NCBI RefSeq assembly: GCF_009796765.1
Contig: NZ_CP047023.1
Coordinates: forward strand, 851,501-915,500
Length of the DNA: 64,000 bases
Origin: Paraglaciecola sp. L3A3
Lineage (GTDB): Bacteria > Pseudomonadota > Gammaproteobacteria > Enterobacterales > Alteromonadaceae
Direction: 5' to 3'
Shown: positions 47,947 to 56,853 of the stretch, one piece after another
How the letters are laid out: the number at the start of each line of letters is the position of its first letter
Numbering within the stretch: position 1 is the first letter of the stretch
Notes under the pieces: generated by a model
Told to the model about the DNA's origin: nothing
Database searches by the model: none
Seen by the model: the letters and a program-made list of their open reading frames with translations, nothing else
Made by a program: the position numbers and the translations under genes

Positions 47947-47984
47947 GAGTGCATCACGTTCGTTGATGCACTCTATGTCTTTTA
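47947..47984 (+). terminator. Terminator after the PatB-like gene
   Basis: A perfect 10-bp stem (47947-47956 with 47964-47973, seven-base loop) begins eight bases after the stop and is followed by TATGTCTTTT. Confidence 0.75.
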
Positions 47985-48032
47985 TTTATACCTTCTTTTT
48001 AAATTAATAGTCTGCCTTAAAGGGCTCTTTTT

Positions 48033-49340
48033 ATGTCAAATTTTCCGGAAAAAAATGCGCTTGGTTTAAGCCCAATAATTATGTTTGTATTACTAGTTGT
48101 GGGTTCTGGGGCGATCACTCAAGATTTTAGTACTATGCCTATTTTGGTGGCATTTATGCTCAGTAGTGCTTATGCATTTATACTTAATCGGAAAAGTAAG
48201 CCCTTGTCTTTTGTAGAAAAAGTAGAGGTGTTTTGCAAAGGAGGAGGTGACAGTACCATTATTTTATTGGCAATGATTTTTCTATTGGCTGGTGCTTTTT
48301 ATGCGGTGACAATTGATATAGGCGCGCGGGATGCCACTGTTAATTGGGCACTAAATTATGTGCCGACCAATTGGTTATTACCTGGCTTGTTTATTATTTC
48401 CTGTTTTATTGCTTTTGCTATGGGCACTTCTATGGGGACTATCAGTGCTATTACGCCAGTGGGTGTAGGTTTGGCGAATAGTTTGGGTGTACCTGTACCT
48501 TTAGCAGTAGGAATCGTCATTGGGGGCGCTATGTTTGGCGATAACTTGTCATTTGTTTCAGATACCACTATTGCGGCTACGCAAACACAGGGGGTGAAAT
48601 TAAGAGACAAGTTCAAAGCAAATTTGTTAATTGTACTGCCTGCGGCTTTAGTCACTATTGTGCTGTTAATGTTGGTGGATATTAATGGTGCAGGGGTGGT
48701 GACTGCAAAAGATTATGATTTTTGGTTAATCACCCCTTATTTAATTATTATTGTGTGCGCCCTTGTGGGTTTGAATGTCATTACTGTGTTGGCTGTGGGT
48801 ATTAGTTCAGCATGTGTTGTGGGGATCGCAAAAGGCATTTTTACCTATACCAGTATGTTACATAGTGTGCAAAAGGGTATGGGCTGGATGCAAGATATGG
48901 TGGCCATCGCGTTAATGATAGGCGGTATTGTTGCTTTAATGCATGCTTATGGCGGTTTACAGTGGTTAGTTTCTGTCATCAAAAAGCGGGTTAAAAGTCG
49001 TAAAGGGGCAGAAGTTGGTAGCGCCGCTTTAGTTAGCTTTTTAGATGTGACAACAGCAAATAATACTATAGCGATTGTCACAAGTGGCCCAATCGCTAAG
49101 GATTTTAGTCAGCAATTTAATGTTGATCCAAGACGTACTGCCAGTATTTTAGATATTTTTTCTTGTGGTTTTCAGGGCTTAGTTCCCTACGGTGGCCAGC
49201 TGTTAGCTGCGGCGAGTTTAGCGGGTGTCTCGCCTTTTTCACTGACACCTTACTGCTGGTACCCAATGTTGATATTAATTTTTGGCTCGTTAGCAATTGC
49301 CACGGGTTTGCCAAAATTTAAATCGAGTACCAGCACTTAA
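48033..49340 (+). CDS. NhaC-family Na+/H+ antiporter
   Basis: This 435-residue membrane protein has about 11 segments and the family stretches FAMGTSMGTISAITPVGVGLANSLG, GGAMFGDNLSFVSDTTIAATQTQG, FLDVTTANNTIAIVTSGPIAKDFS and SCGFQGLVPYGGQLLAAASLAG. NhaC proteins exchange Na+ for H+, and some members swap malate and lactate. It follows the PatB-like gene after a terminator and converges on the TonB receptor gene nine bases away. Confidence 0.9.
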   Translation: MSNFPEKNALGLSPIIMFVLLVVGSGAITQDFSTMPILVAFMLSSAYAFILNRKSKPLSFVEKVEVFCKGGGDSTIILLAMIFLLAGAFYAVTIDIGARDATVNWALNYVPTNWLLPGLFIISCFIAFAMGTSMGTISAITPVGVGLANSLGVPVPLAVGIVIGGAMFGDNLSFVSDTTIAATQTQGVKLRDKFKANLLIVLPAALVTIVLLMLVDINGAGVVTAKDYDFWLITPYLIIIVCALVGLNVITVLAVGISSACVVGIAKGIFTYTSMLHSVQKGMGWMQDMVAIALMIGGIVALMHAYGGLQWLVSVIKKRVKSRKGAEVGSAALVSFLDVTTANNTIAIVTSGPIAKDFSQQFNVDPRRTASILDIFSCGFQGLVPYGGQLLAAASLAGVSPFSLTPYCWYPMLILIFGSLAIATGLPKFKSSTST

Positions 49341-49348
49341 AGTGATGC

Positions 49349-51556
49349 TTAAAAATTTAATTTAGCACCCATTACGAAACTACGACCCGGTAAAGGAGCC
49401 ACATCTTTTATAAACGAGCTATGAACTTGAGCTAACTCATCGGTTAAATTATTACCTTTTACGTAAAGTGTTAAATCATTGTCGCCCAACGGAAGGTAAT
49501 AATTAAATGATGCAGAAACTATGGTGTATCCATCGGTTTGGGTTTCATAGTCAGCAATTTTATCCTGCTTTGAATAATAGGTTGCGCCTAGCTCTGCGTG
49601 CCAACTATCTTGCTCCCAGTGTAATTCTGCACCTAATCTCATTGGTGGGATACGTGGTAAATTATTATTATCACTATCACTATGACTCAACTTGGCACGA
49701 GTAAAGTCTGTGAAACCACTTACACGTAAATTATCATTTAAATGCCAATCCACATCTGCTTCAAATCCATAAAGTACCGCGTCTTGCTGGTTAAAGGCAT
49801 ATACTGGTGTGCCTTCTTCTTCATGCCCCTCCTCTTCATGATCCTCTTCTGCGTCATGTTCTTCTTCATGCTCGTGGTATTCTAAGCCGGTGTTTTGTTC
49901 AAACAAATAATTGTCTATTTGATTGTAAAATACACTGAAGTTAGCTTGCAGATTATCGGCTTGAATTCTGTAAGTAATATCTAGATTATTAGAAATTTCT
50001 TTATCAACAGCATGACTCGATTGCACTACAGTAAATTCAATATCATCTGGATCACTATCATCAATTTCTAAATCAAACCCAGCACCGATTTCATAAGTCG
50101 ATGTGCTAATGTGAAGTCCATTCGAAAATATTTCAGCAGATGAAGGTGCCCGTTCAGAGAAGGCATAATTTAATGCAAGTGACTGATTATCTTTTACTTG
50201 ATAAACAAAGCCTGCTGATGCGCTCACTGCTGTATAAGTTAAATCATCAAAATCAGCATCTACTTCACTATTGATGAAAAAGTCATTGTCTGGTTTGTGA
50301 GAAACATGTTCAACTCTGCCACCTAATTGCCATAAAAAGTTGCCGATTGACTTTTCTTCTAATACAAATAATGCGGTATTAGTTGTATCAGTAGAAGGGG
50401 TAAAAGCTTCTTCTCCTTCAGCTGAAAATTCAGAATTTGTATAATGTAAACCTAGAACTCCTTCCCAGCCATTTAGTGCTTTATGTTTGGCCCATAGTCT
50501 TGATTCTAGGGAATCATTTTTGAAAGTCGTGCCTACTTGGCCTTCTTCAATTTCACTATGTTGGTAATCTGTATAAGCACTAAGCCAATGTACCTCGGAG
50601 AATAAACCAGAGAGGTTTTTCCATTCGACTATTGACTGGACACGATCTTGTTTCATGCGAGCAAACACTTCTTCTTCTGCGTGCTCATCATGCTCGTCCT
50701 CGTCATGTTCCTCTTCGTCGTGGTCTTCCTCTTCATGCTCATGATCATCATGAGAATGACCAGGAATACCATATTCCGTTTCTAAGCGGCCATAAGACAA
50801 AGCAACTGTCACATCGTCACCAATCCAACCTGCGCCAAATGTAAAACCTTGAGAATCTATATCTGAATTATCTATGGTGTTTACTACGTCACCATCTTCA
50901 AGGGTGAACTCAGGTACATCATAATCATCGGTTTTACGTTTAAACGCATCAAGATGCCAAGCAACATTACCTGAACCACCATTTAGATCGGTAGACAACG
51001 AACGCTCGTTTGAAACTGAATCGTAAAGTCCACTGACTCGACCTGATGTTTCATCTTGGCGAGTTTTAGGTAAGCGATTATCCACTACGTTGACTACGCC
51101 ACCAATTGCGCCACTTCCGTATAATAACGTTGATGGCCCACGTAATACTTCGATTTGAGTCGCTGTGCTAGTTTCATTAGTGGTCACATGGTCAGGTCCA
51201 ACCCGTGAGGCATCAGAACTATCTAAGCCATTTTGAATAACTTTTACTCTTGGGCCATCTAACCCTCGGATAATAGGACTACTAGAAACAGGCCCAAAAT
51301 AAGTACTATTCACTCCTGGCACCGATTTCAAGGTTTCACCTAAAGTCGCGGCCTGGTTTTTCTCTAATTCATCACCACTTAAAATAGATACTGGCGTGGC
51401 AGATTGAAGGATAGAGCGCCCTAAAGGGCTAGCAGTAATAACTAAAGTTTCAATATCACTTTCGTCTTTTTGAATAGGTTTGTCTGCTGCTAAAGTACCT
51501 TGACTAGACAAGGCTGCGAATACAAGCATGCTAATTTTTGATAATGAATGGGTCAT
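49349..51556 (-). CDS. TonB-dependent receptor, probable zinc receptor (ZnuD-like)
   Basis: This 735-residue outer-membrane receptor has a signal peptide (about 1-23), a plug domain (about 45-165: ATPVSILSGDELEKNQAATLGETLKSVPGV, VLRGPSTLLYGSGAIGGVVNVVDNRLP) and a 22-strand barrel. It ends in Phe (VMGAKLNF). Two predicted outer loops are packed with His, Asp and Glu: residues about 267-296 and a second near 560-585. Such loops bind zinc in ZnuD. A Zur-box palindrome upstream supports zinc-repressed expression. Confidence 0.9.
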   Translation of the reverse strand: MTHSLSKISMLVFAALSSQGTLAADKPIQKDESDIETLVITASPLGRSILQSATPVSILSGDELEKNQAATLGETLKSVPGVNSTYFGPVSSSPIIRGLDGPRVKVIQNGLDSSDASRVGPDHVTTNETSTATQIEVLRGPSTLLYGSGAIGGVVNVVDNRLPKTRQDETSGRVSGLYDSVSNERSLSTDLNGGSGNVAWHLDAFKRKTDDYDVPEFTLEDGDVVNTIDNSDIDSQGFTFGAGWIGDDVTVALSYGRLETEYGIPGHSHDDHEHEEEDHDEEEHDEDEHDEHAEEEVFARMKQDRVQSIVEWKNLSGLFSEVHWLSAYTDYQHSEIEEGQVGTTFKNDSLESRLWAKHKALNGWEGVLGLHYTNSEFSAEGEEAFTPSTDTTNTALFVLEEKSIGNFLWQLGGRVEHVSHKPDNDFFINSEVDADFDDLTYTAVSASAGFVYQVKDNQSLALNYAFSERAPSSAEIFSNGLHISTSTYEIGAGFDLEIDDSDPDDIEFTVVQSSHAVDKEISNNLDITYRIQADNLQANFSVFYNQIDNYLFEQNTGLEYHEHEEEHDAEEDHEEEGHEEEGTPVYAFNQQDAVLYGFEADVDWHLNDNLRVSGFTDFTRAKLSHSDSDNNNLPRIPPMRLGAELHWEQDSWHAELGATYYSKQDKIADYETQTDGYTIVSASFNYYLPLGDNDLTLYVKGNNLTDELAQVHSSFIKDVAPLPGRSFVMGAKLNF

Positions 51557-51581
51557 GAAAATTACAAATAGAATAACTGGA

Positions 51582-51604
51582 GTGATGTTATACTATAACA
51601 ATGT
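51582..51604 (-). promoter_or_regulatory. Zur box upstream of the zinc receptor gene
   Basis: The palindrome TGTTATACTATAACA (51586-51600, perfect 7-bp arms around one base) matches the enterobacterial Zur consensus GAAATGTTATA-TATAACATTTC as I know it. The flanks also fit loosely. It lies 26 bases before the receptor ATG and overlaps the TATAAC -10 region, so bound Zur would block transcription. A partial half-site (AATAACATTTTC) follows at 51616-51627. Confidence 0.75.
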
Positions 51605-51722
51605 GGGGGCGATGCAATAACATTTTCTAATTAATTTTGCTGGTGGGCATTATGGTTGGCATTCCATAAGCTTAAGCTATCTTGTTATACTGCATTTCAA
51701 ATGAACATTGGTCTTTGTCATT

Positions 51723-52370
51723 ATGCCTAATTTTGAATCCTACTCTCATGCCACTTTGTATGACTTATGTGACTCTGCAGCTCTAGTGAATGTTTTGCAT
51801 CCTTACCCTTTTATTCAAGGTGAGATTTTTGCGGTTTGTGCTGCACCTGAAATTCCTATGCCCGAAGTCTGGCTGCCTTGGGTAATCGATAACAAAAACC
51901 AATTAACCAGTGAAAAACAAGCTGATCAGCTAACCGATTTATTGATGAAATTGTTGCAGTGGCAGTTAAAAGAAATGAGTGATGAACACATAGTATTACC
52001 TCAAGGTGTGACTTTTGAGGGAGATACTTCAAAACAAAGTCCACTTTCTTTGTGGTGTCAGGGCATGTTGTTCGGGCATGCACAGCTTGAACCTGTTTGG
52101 AAAGATGCATGGAATAAGATGCAGATCACCGACCAACAGACTATGTTGCAATTACAAAAAGACTTATCCCATTGTTTGTATATGTTTACCACCTTCGCTG
52201 ATATCCCTTTGGCAATTAGCCAAGCTGAAAGCAGAGGCAATGATCAGTTATTAAAGGTTTTACCTAAAATATTCCTGTCGTTCCCACAAACCTTAGAAAC
52301 TTATGTGGGATTATCTGGCCGGTTGGTGGATTTTTTGCCGAATCAATTTGAAACTTTTGCCAAAGATTAG
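51723..52370 (+). CDS. YgfB/YecA-family (UPF0149) protein
   Basis: This 215-residue protein carries the UPF0149 pattern: EIPMPEVWLPWVID, SPLSLWCQGMLFGHAQL and a helical C-terminus. I use the ATG at 51723. The TTG five codons earlier lacks support. The family role is unclear; some members repress genes in Pseudomonas. It is divergent from the zinc receptor, with an extended -10 (TGTTATACT, 51683-51691) in the shared 166-base gap, so Zur could affect both. Confidence 0.75.
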   Translation: MPNFESYSHATLYDLCDSAALVNVLHPYPFIQGEIFAVCAAPEIPMPEVWLPWVIDNKNQLTSEKQADQLTDLLMKLLQWQLKEMSDEHIVLPQGVTFEGDTSKQSPLSLWCQGMLFGHAQLEPVWKDAWNKMQITDQQTMLQLQKDLSHCLYMFTTFADIPLAISQAESRGNDQLLKVLPKIFLSFPQTLETYVGLSGRLVDFLPNQFETFAKD

Positions 52371-52783
52371 TAGAGCAGCATGAAGCAGACTAAGCAGAGT
52401 GGAGCAGAAAAAGAAGTTTAGAGCAGTAATTAGGAGGTAGTAGCTAGTACCATTTCTTAGTCATATTGATAGTCTTAAATTTCGTCATTCCGGTGTGCTT
52501 TTAAGCCGGAATCCATTCTTTTAAAAGCAGCGCCTAGCCGCGAGATTCAAGTTTAACAGCAAAAAATTGCCACAGAGTTACATAGAGGAAAAAATTAAAG
52601 CAGCATGAAGCAGACTAAGCAGAGTGGAGCAGTAGCTAGATGCTAGTGAATAGAAAAAGACCAAGATTAAAGCAAAGATCAAAGCATGTCACAGAGGTAC
52701 ACAGAGATTAAAGATGCGGCTTCGCCGAAAAGACAAAAGTTTTAAACCACAGAGGCTGCGCTACACAGAGGGAATTACGTAAG
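52371..52783. repeat. Cluster of dispersed repeats
   Basis: Thirty-four bases at 52374-52407 are repeated exactly at 52599-52632 (AGCAGCATGAAGCAGACTAA...). A CATTCCGG-type hairpin at 52487-52512 (7-bp stem) is of the common CGTCATTCC...GGAATCC kind. From 52680 to 52770 there are CACAGAGG/ACACAGAG modules and TGCGGCTTCGCCGAAAAG. No gene is visible. Confidence 0.7.
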
Positions 52784-53323
52784 ATGAGCATAAATAGTAT
52801 CGTGAAGCTTATTGAGTCAGATCAATTACGGTTAAGGGCGCTTGAATTTGTTAGCTTACTTGATTTACCTGATTGTTATATTGCTGCTGGTTTTGTTCGA
52901 AATTTAGTTTGGGATTTTTTGCATCAAATGCCGACTCCAACAGCACTGAATGATGTCGATGTTATATATTTTGATTCAAACGAATCTAACCCTGCACAAT
53001 ATCGAATATATGAATCAAGGCTTAAAGAAATGCAGCCAAATATAGATTGGCAAGTGAGAAACCAAGCATTGATGCATATACGAAACAATGATGAACCGTA
53101 TCGAAGTTCACTGGATGCTATGAGTTATTGGCCAGAAAAAGAAACGGCAATTGGTATTCGTCAATTAAATGATGGCAGTTTAGAATGTGTCTCAGCGTTC
53201 GGGGTTGATTCATTGTTTAATTTACAACTTACCCATAACCCAAAGCGATCGAAAGCGGTTTTTGAACACCGAGTAAATTCTAAAGGTTGGCTTTCTACAT
53301 GGCACAACCTACAAGTCACATAG
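52784..53323 (+). CDS. Nucleotidyltransferase-fold protein (DUF925-like)
   Basis: This 179-residue protein shows CYIAAGFVRNLVWDFLH, then LNDVDVIYFD (two metal-binding aspartates) and a C-terminal CVSAFGVDSLFNLQLTHNPKRSKAVFEHRVNSKGWLSTWHNLQV. The pattern fits the small nucleotidyltransferase family PF06042. The substrate is unknown. It follows a repeat-rich spacer. Confidence 0.8.
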   Translation: MSINSIVKLIESDQLRLRALEFVSLLDLPDCYIAAGFVRNLVWDFLHQMPTPTALNDVDVIYFDSNESNPAQYRIYESRLKEMQPNIDWQVRNQALMHIRNNDEPYRSSLDAMSYWPEKETAIGIRQLNDGSLECVSAFGVDSLFNLQLTHNPKRSKAVFEHRVNSKGWLSTWHNLQVT

Positions 53324-53534
53324 TTCAGACATAAGCTGACATTTATAGGTTGAATTTTTGGGCTTAATCAAATTGACTCCAATGTGCCATATGCAGACAG
53401 TTAAGATATATGAATTTTCACAAAGCCTCATACTAAAGCTGACATTCACATCATCAAATAATTGCTTCTTTTCGGGGGAAAATGTATGTTGGCCTGAGTA
53501 GAGTGAAAAAGGTTTTTTTATAAGGAAGAGAATT

Positions 53535-54029
53535 ATGCTTAAGTTTCTATTGTTTTTTTTCATTTGCTTTAATCTGAGCGCCACTGAAGAAATATCTGAT
53601 AATGATGCACTCGATAATATTTATAAACGTCTAGCATCTCTTCCAGATGATTTATCAAAAATTGAACATGACTTTCGCTTCGACTTAATAAAAAGTGGTG
53701 GAGATAATTTGTCATTGCAGTTTGGCAATCAGAGCTTCCTGAGTAATGTTGAGACAATTGCATCAATGGTCAATTCAAACAAAATAAAGTTGACCATGAA
53801 AACTTTTATCGTACGACGAATAATTACCGGTAATATGGCAAATGATGTTGGATATCGTTATTCTAAAATGTCCAATAAAGAAGGGCTCGATGCAAAAGAA
53901 CAGTTGTTTAAATTTTCTATGGTTTTTGTAAAAAAAGGGAAAGCTTGGCAAACAGTGACAGATTTTTCATCGGATAAAGCGCCCTTATCGGTACTGGAAG
54001 ATACGGAGTTTGTTCGGATCATTGAGTAG
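53535..54029 (+). CDS. Secreted protein of unknown function
   Basis: This 164-residue protein has a signal peptide (MLKFLLFFFICFNLSATEE, about 1-17) and a small mixed alpha/beta body (LSLQFGNQSFLSNVETIASM, VRRIITGNMANDVGYRYSK, FKFSMVFVKKGKAWQTVTDFSS). The last part looks SnoaL/NTF2-like, but I cannot assign a family. A GGAAGAG site precedes the ATG. Confidence 0.6.
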   Translation: MLKFLLFFFICFNLSATEEISDNDALDNIYKRLASLPDDLSKIEHDFRFDLIKSGGDNLSLQFGNQSFLSNVETIASMVNSNKIKLTMKTFIVRRIITGNMANDVGYRYSKMSNKEGLDAKEQLFKFSMVFVKKGKAWQTVTDFSSDKAPLSVLEDTEFVRIIE

Positions 54030-54532
54030 CGTCAATATTATAAAACCAACGTTACTCCAACGTAGAATTTTCATACAAAGACATATACCTTATAATCCTA
54101 AACGACGATTTTAGCAGCTAGGCTGTTTGAAAATTCAGAGCCACCAAACGACCGCTTTTGTATGTTAATTCAACCAAAAAACGAAAATGCTTAATGTCTG
54201 CAATTCGCTCAAAGCCGAATTACTCAAATGTGCCATTGGCAGAAGTAGATAAGGGCTTTGGTGACAGGCAGCTTTGAGCCTAATAGCGGACAGTCGAGTC
54301 ATTTTGTATTTAATTACAGCAAGTGCGACATTGCTGACTTAAGCGATGCCGATTTTCAACCAAGAAATAACAGATTTATGTGAAATCTATTATTTAAATT
54401 AACTACGACCCCAATTATTAAATGTGAACATTGCTAGGTGAAGCCTCGTGCGCATTTGTCCCAGCACGCTTTTTGCAAAGGTCTTAATTAACTTGTATGT
54501 GATTGATTTACTTTAGTACGCATATAAACTAA
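54030..54532. other. Gene-free spacer with degraded repeats
   Basis: I see no gene in these 503 bases. CAAATGTGCCATTGGCAGA (54226-54244) resembles CCAATGTGCCATATGCAGAC (53379-53398) on the other side of the small secreted-protein gene. TTAATGTCTGC and AGCGGACAGTC fragments look like remnants of a common gammaproteobacterial intergenic repeat. Confidence 0.5.
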
Positions 54533-55069
54533 TTACTCGGGGGGACTTTTATGACTCTTATTCATAAGATATAGAGATGCTGCAAGTGCAAAAACAGATA
54601 ATGCCAAGTAAATTGCATCTAGAGCGGTTGAAAATTTAATGTCCACAACAGCTCTAAAAAACTCAATAATTACCGCAAGAATAACTACTCGGACAATCTT
54701 ATCTTTTAGCTCATCAAAAGACTGGATGTTAAATGGATGTTTAATTTCACTGGCTTCAGATTCATCAATCGGAGAGATAAATAGTCTGTATATACCTGCA
54801 CCAAATATAAGCAAAACAATGGCAATAAGATAAATATCTATAGCTAATATAATGTCGGTTACAATAAAGTCATGGATATCTAGAGTTTCGCGGCCAAGGT
54901 AGTAATTAATGCTTTTGATAGTTACCATTATTATATCAACAGTACCTACTATGAAGAGTGCTAAAGAACCCAGTAAACTTGTAATCACCGGTATTAGAAC
55001 CAACAATCGAGAGTTCCATAAAAAGTGTTCGAAAACTGATTCTAATTTTTTCACTAAGTCACGCTCCAA
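54533..55069 (-). CDS. YqhA-family (UPF0114) membrane protein
   Basis: This 178-residue protein shows the family start FEHFLWNSRLLVLIPVITSLLGSLALFIVGTVDI. Three further helices follow, one with LIFGAGIYRLFISPID. The loop IQSFDELKDKIVRVVILAVIIEFFRAVVDI completes the pattern. Its function is unknown. It is followed by nothing obvious, and I saw no clear terminator. Confidence 0.85.
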   Translation of the reverse strand: MERDLVKKLESVFEHFLWNSRLLVLIPVITSLLGSLALFIVGTVDIIMVTIKSINYYLGRETLDIHDFIVTDIILAIDIYLIAIVLLIFGAGIYRLFISPIDESEASEIKHPFNIQSFDELKDKIVRVVILAVIIEFFRAVVDIKFSTALDAIYLALSVFALAASLYLMNKSHKSPPE

Positions 55070-55197
55070 CTGAAAACAAAAATTTCTAAATTGCAGCTTT
55101 TAACTGCGGTAAAAGTCACTTTATTCTAATTCATTTAAAACTCACTTCACAATCATCTGTTTGCCAATCTGAGTTGTGTAAGCATAGTTATCTATCG

Positions 55198-56157
55198 TTA
55201 ACCACCTAATGCAGTGAAACTTAGGCCTAAATAAACTCCATAGGCGGTCAAGAGTACTCCACCCTCTAATCGACTTAGACGGCGCCCTGTATACAAAAAC
55301 AGAAATAGTAATACCGCCGATGCAAGCATGAACCATTGGTCGAATTGCAGAATTCTAATGTGCACCGGCAGCGGCTGAAGTAAAGCAGAGACGCCTAAAA
55401 CTCCAAGCAAATTAAATATATTGCTACCAAGTATATTTCCTATAGCCACATCAGCGTGCCGACGCAGAGCAGCAATCACAGAAATTGAAAGCTCGGGAAG
55501 AGATGTACCAACAGCGACCAGTGTCAAACCGATAACCGCCTCGGAAAATCCTAAACTTTCAGCAATACCAACGGCTCCAATAAGCAGTACCTGTGACCCT
55601 AAGATTAACAGCAGTAGCCCAATTACCACAGCCGTCACTGTCCAGCCTATTGATTTGGGTAACTCGTGAACTTCTTCAGCCTCGGCTATGTTTAGTTCCG
55701 CAGAGGGTGTATGAATGCGTTCACTTCGATAAGCCCATATTAAATATACGAGTAAGGCAATTAGCAAGAACACACCATCCGCTCGACCCAGTGAGCTTCC
55801 GCCAACTAAAACCAAAAAGAATATACTAGCAGCAACTACCGTGACAGCATCTCTGCGTAATGCCAATGGCTTAATTGTCATCGGCGCGATGAGAGCACAG
55901 ATCCCTAGGATTAGTAGAATATTACCGATATTACTACCCACTACGTTTCCAATCGCAATATCCGGCTGTTGATTTAAGGCTGCATTTACGGATACTACCA
56001 ATTCTGGAGCTGAAGTGCCGAAACCTACGATAACTAGACCACTTAGTAATGGCGACACACCAAAACGCTTCGAGACAGCCAATGAACCACGGATCAGAGC
56101 CTCACCACCAATGGTAAGTAAACCAACGCCGAGTAATAAAAACAAAAGATTAATCAT
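55198..56157 (-). CDS. Calcium/sodium antiporter, YrbG-like (CaCA family)
   Basis: This 319-residue exchanger has ten membrane segments in two inverted halves. Each half carries the ion-binding alpha-repeat: GFGTSAPELVVSVNAALNQQPDIAIGNVVGSNIGNILLILG and AVGTSLPELSISVIAALRRHADVAIGNILGSNIFNLLGVLG. The glutamate in each PEL motif binds the cation. The gene is monocistronic and lies 128 bases from the YqhA gene. Confidence 0.93.
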   Translation of the reverse strand: MINLLFLLLGVGLLTIGGEALIRGSLAVSKRFGVSPLLSGLVIVGFGTSAPELVVSVNAALNQQPDIAIGNVVGSNIGNILLILGICALIAPMTIKPLALRRDAVTVVAASIFFLVLVGGSSLGRADGVFLLIALLVYLIWAYRSERIHTPSAELNIAEAEEVHELPKSIGWTVTAVVIGLLLLILGSQVLLIGAVGIAESLGFSEAVIGLTLVAVGTSLPELSISVIAALRRHADVAIGNILGSNIFNLLGVLGVSALLQPLPVHIRILQFDQWFMLASAVLLFLFLYTGRRLSRLEGGVLLTAYGVYLGLSFTALGG

Positions 56158-56230
56158 GATTCGTAGGCCCTAGTTTAAATTTAAATAAGCCCTCAGAGAA
56201 AACACACGTTACACGTAGGCTTTAATATAA

Positions 56231-56258
56231 CACCATGTTAACAGACAGTAACATGGTG
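56231..56258. other. Perfect 10-bp hairpin upstream of the YrbG-like gene
   Basis: Bases 56231-56240 pair perfectly with 56249-56258 around an eight-base loop. It lies 5' of the YrbG-like gene, so it is not that gene's terminator. It could be an operator, or the edge of the insertion-sequence region. The 696 bases from 56158 to 56853 have no gene. Confidence 0.5.
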
Positions 56259-56512
56259 CGAAGGGAGTTCTTTTGATTCTTTTTATGTGTAGCCATATAC
56301 TTTCTTACAATGCCTAACCGCTCCTGTCACAAAACTTTTCATTACAATATCTACTAACGGCAGAAAAAGACATAAAACTTCTCATGCATGTTTAAGTAGC
56401 GAATGACTCCTTTTGCCTTAGAAGCAGATTGCTGACATATGTTTTCGTATAACTGGTTTTCGCTCGAAGGAGAATAAACCGCAATAAATAGCTACGTCCG
56501 CTATCTTGTAGG

Positions 56513-56580
56513 TTATCTGCTCTCTGTCACCCTCATGAAGGCACAGCTTTCTTCGCTGTTCAGTGACAGATGGCGGATAA
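56513..56580. other. Large imperfect hairpin downstream of the IS91 transposase
   Basis: The 18-base arms 56513-56530 and 56563-56580 pair with three mismatches, and an inner 5-bp stem (ACAGC/GCTGT) lies within. It is about 275 bases beyond the transposase stop, on the side where the origin end (oriIS) of IS91 elements lies, so it may be part of that end. Confidence 0.45.
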
Positions 56581-56853
56581 TAAAAGAAGGACGGAACCGC
56601 GGTGGGTTAACTGCGATGTTTGGCTATGGGGATTTCGTTATTGAGTTGTTCGTGTGATACATCTTGGGTTGTTGCTATTAAATTTCTAGGCGTTGGGTTT
56701 TCGTTATTTTCCATTATTTTTGGCTTTTTCATTGAACGCTTATAGCTATAGTTGCTGTGTTTTATAACATTTCCACTTACTAGGCACGGCCTGTCCGTTA
56801 TCGATTTTACGCGATAATAATGACGCCTGCTGTATGTTCACTGATTGCTTATA

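Noticed and set aside
53309..53584. 91-codon minus-strand frame between the nucleotidyltransferase-like and secreted-protein genes
   Set aside because: It overlaps the signal-peptide region of the plus-strand gene, lacks a ribosome-binding site and lies in degraded repeat sequence.
56513..56580. Integron attC site
   Set aside because: The fold resembles attC, but the RYYYAAC/GTTRRRY core sites are lacking and no integron integrase or cassette array is nearby. Relation to the IS91 end is more likely.
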